Source: Pseudomonadota bacterium (GTDB lineage: Bacteria > Desulfobacterota > Desulfobulbia > Desulfobulbales > Desulfocapsaceae). Taken from it: 64,000 bases of DNA. A model generated the notes under the pieces. The model was not told the origin of the DNA and did no database searches. It saw nothing but the letters and a program-made list of their open reading frames with translations. This document shows, piece after piece, positions 62,707 to 64,000 of the stretch. Numbering within the stretch: position 1 is the first letter of the stretch; each line of letters opens with the position of its first letter. Both the position numbers and the translations under genes were made by a program. Location: the NCBI GenBank assembly GCA_018820855.1, contig JAHJNL010000007.1, forward strand, positions 124,001-188,000, written 5' to 3'.

Positions 62707-64000
62707 TTACTTACCAACAACCTCCACTTTTGACACCCTGACCTCCCACTTGCTGCGTCCTTTGAAAAAATTAATAGTCGGAGTGTACAGAATCTCCTTC
62801 ACTCCTTTTCCCCTGTACTCTTTAATTTTATTTCCAAGTCCGAAGCCCACACCATTGATCCTGCTCTTGCCGTTGATGAAGCTGAATCGTAAATGTTCTT
62901 TACCGTCTCCTATAGCGCTTATTCGTTCTATCCGTGCGTCCAAGTCACGAAAATTCAACTGAGGATTGCCTTCTCCGAATGGCTCCAGCAGGTATAATTG
63001 ATCCAGCATATTGCCAGTAAAAAGTTCTGCTATCTCTAAATCACAATCTGCTTCTATGCTTTTTTTGTACGATTGCCCTTGTGTCTGTTTGAAGACCGCA
63101 TCATCAAAAAGTTTTTTAAAGACAGGCAGTTTTTTTGCTTCCAGAGCCATACCGCCTGCCATCTCATGCCCCCCATAAGTAAGGAGCACCTCACTGCATT
63201 CCTCCAATGCCTGGTAGAGATTTACTCCCGGTACCGATCTGGCCGAGCCTTTTAGCAAGTCTCCCTCACACTCACAAAGAATAACAGTTGGCTTACCGAA
63301 TTCCTCTGTCAGGTTTGCAGCGACTATTCCGGCAACTCCAACATGATAACCACCTGCAACAACAATGGAACTGTCGTCTTCCTGGCCACTTTTTATTCGT
63401 TGCTTTTGTGCTTTTTGATATTCTTTTAAGCTGATATGCCGTCGTCTTTTATTGTCTTCAACTAGTTCATTAGCAAGCACAGTTGCCTCCTTTCTGGTAT
63501 TGCTCAGAAAGAGTTCGACTGCTTTTTTGGCATTTCCCAGTCGTCCTACCGCATTGATTTTTGGTGCCAACTGAAAAGAAATATCTTCTGATCTTATACG
63601 GTTGCTGTCTATGTTTGTTTGCCTGCATAGCGCGGTTAAGCCATGATTTGTCCCCTGGGCTATGGTTTCCATTCCTGCTTTTACAAGGAGTCGATTAATG
63701 CCAAGGAGCGGAACCATGTCTGCGATGGTTCCAATCGCCACCAAGTCGAGCAGCGACTTTAGATTTGGTATCCCTTTTGAATCTTTAAAGAAGTTACGTT
63801 GTCCAAGGTGACTCCTTATGCCCATTGCCAAATAAAATGCCATCCCCACTCCTGAAAGATCTTTATCCGGAAAATTACAATCTTGTTGTTTTACATTAAG
63901 TACGGCATCTGCCGACACCCTTGCCTGTGAAGGAGTGTGGTGATCGGTGACTATCGTTATGTAGCCCAGTTCTTGAGCGAATAGAACCTCATCAAAGGCA
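62707..64000 (-). CDS. recJ: Single-stranded-DNA exonuclease RecJ, C-terminal part (runs off the right edge)
   Basis: RecJ degrades single-stranded DNA 5' to 3' in repair and recombination. At least 431 residues are visible, and the frame continues beyond the window. The DHH motif is in TDHHTPSQARV, just inside the right edge (63928-63960 area). Then follow the conserved ATIADMVPL-type (GTIADMVPLLG) and NAVGRLG segments, the DHHA1 domain (about 230-330, GGHEMAGGMAL) and a C-terminal OB-fold. A GTG at 63918 lies inside the gene and is not its start. Confidence 0.94.
   Translation of the reverse strand, partial: AFDEVLFAQELGYITIVTDHHTPSQARVSADAVLNVKQQDCNFPDKDLSGVGMAFYLAMGIRSHLGQRNFFKDSKGIPNLKSLLDLVAIGTIADMVPLLGINRLLVKAGMETIAQGTNHGLTALCRQTNIDSNRIRSEDISFQLAPKINAVGRLGNAKKAVELFLSNTRKEATVLANELVEDNKRRRHISLKEYQKAQKQRIKSGQEDDSSIVVAGGYHVGVAGIVAANLTEEFGKPTVILCECEGDLLKGSARSVPGVNLYQALEECSEVLLTYGGHEMAGGMALEAKKLPVFKKLFDDAVFKQTQGQSYKKSIEADCDLEIAELFTGNMLDQLYLLEPFGEGNPQLNFRDLDARIERISAIGDGKEHLRFSFINGKSRINGVGFGLGNKIKEYRGKGVKEILYTPTINFFKGRSKWEVRVSKVEVVGK

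Noticed and set aside
1-64000. Search for tRNA, rRNA, insertion sequences, phage genes, toxin-antitoxin or defence islands
   Set aside because: None could be recognised by eye. Only a tool-based scan could exclude small RNA genes fully.

Overview
This is a chromosomal window of a Gram-negative, diderm bacterium, most likely a member of Desulfobacterota (the former Deltaproteobacteria), possibly near Desulfobulbales. The pointers are moderate GC, LPS genes (lptE, an LptF-type permease, a heptosyltransferase with GmhB), many two-component and c-di-GMP-type proteins, and gene types common in that group: a DUF166-like protein, a TAXI binding protein, stand-alone AP2-like proteins and a DUF4911-like sequence beside miaB. 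The taxonomy is inferred from gene content and was not searched. I see no rRNA, tRNA, CRISPR array, insertion sequence or phage gene. Most of the window is dense housekeeping sequence.

Layout. 1-4.1 kb, minus strand: a PAS/AAA+/Fis regulator with a degenerate sigma-54 contact loop, a TAXI-type binding protein and a Dus tRNA dihydrouridine synthase. 4.2-6.2 kb: transketolase, closed by a bidirectional terminator. 6.3-13.9 kb, minus: mazG, then rpsF-rpsR-DUF2232-rplI with its own terminator, then dnaB-leuS-lptE. 14.1-19.9 kb, plus: a tandem AP2-like protein, rplU-rpmA behind a good sigma-70 promoter and ending in a terminator, then obgE-proB-proA-nadD. 20-24.7 kb: a signalling block made of a CheB-like pseudo-enzyme with a zinc ribbon, a PilZ protein and a hybrid histidine kinase. 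24.8-30 kb: an EndoQ-like PHP nuclease, NAD(P)HX repair enzyme, a roadblock-like gene pair and a DUF166-like protein. 30-35.3 kb: an LptF-type permease carrying an extra zinc-binding tail, a previously unlisted 55-residue zinc-ribbon gene, an M23 peptidase and RNase G. 35.4-44 kb: glycosyltransferase, SPL-like radical SAM protein, ssb, a CbpA-type DnaJ, leuCD, a YejA-like binding protein and a cold-shock protein. 44-51.2 kb: a REC-PAS-HisKA_3 kinase, tsaE, an EAL/HDOD protein, a YcaO-TPR fusion, a heptosyltransferase and gmhB. 51.2-64 kb: LD-carboxypeptidase and coaX, cutA with a small cysteine-rich gene, thiD, topoisomerase IV (parE-parC), a PHP phosphoesterase, purB, an apparent DUF4911-MiaB fusion and the C-terminal part of recJ, which runs off the right edge.

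How the genes fit together. Translation and its quality control dominate (S6, S18, L9, L21, L27, Obg, LeuRS, DusB, TsaE, MiaB), together with replication and repair (DnaB, SSB, Topo IV, RecJ, EndoQ-like, MazG) and envelope assembly (LptE, LptF, heptosyltransferase, M23, LD-carboxypeptidase). Several signal-transduction proteins look like catalytically altered versions of their families: the AAA+ regulator, the CheB-like protein and the EAL/HDOD protein.

I found no clear multi-gene undescribed system such as a defence island. The best leads are single-gene architectures: the MiaB reading frame joined to an upstream DUF4911-like segment, the LptF zinc tail, the YcaO-TPR protein, the CheB-like pseudo-enzyme, the tandem AP2 protein, the roadblock pair and two tiny zinc-ribbon genes.
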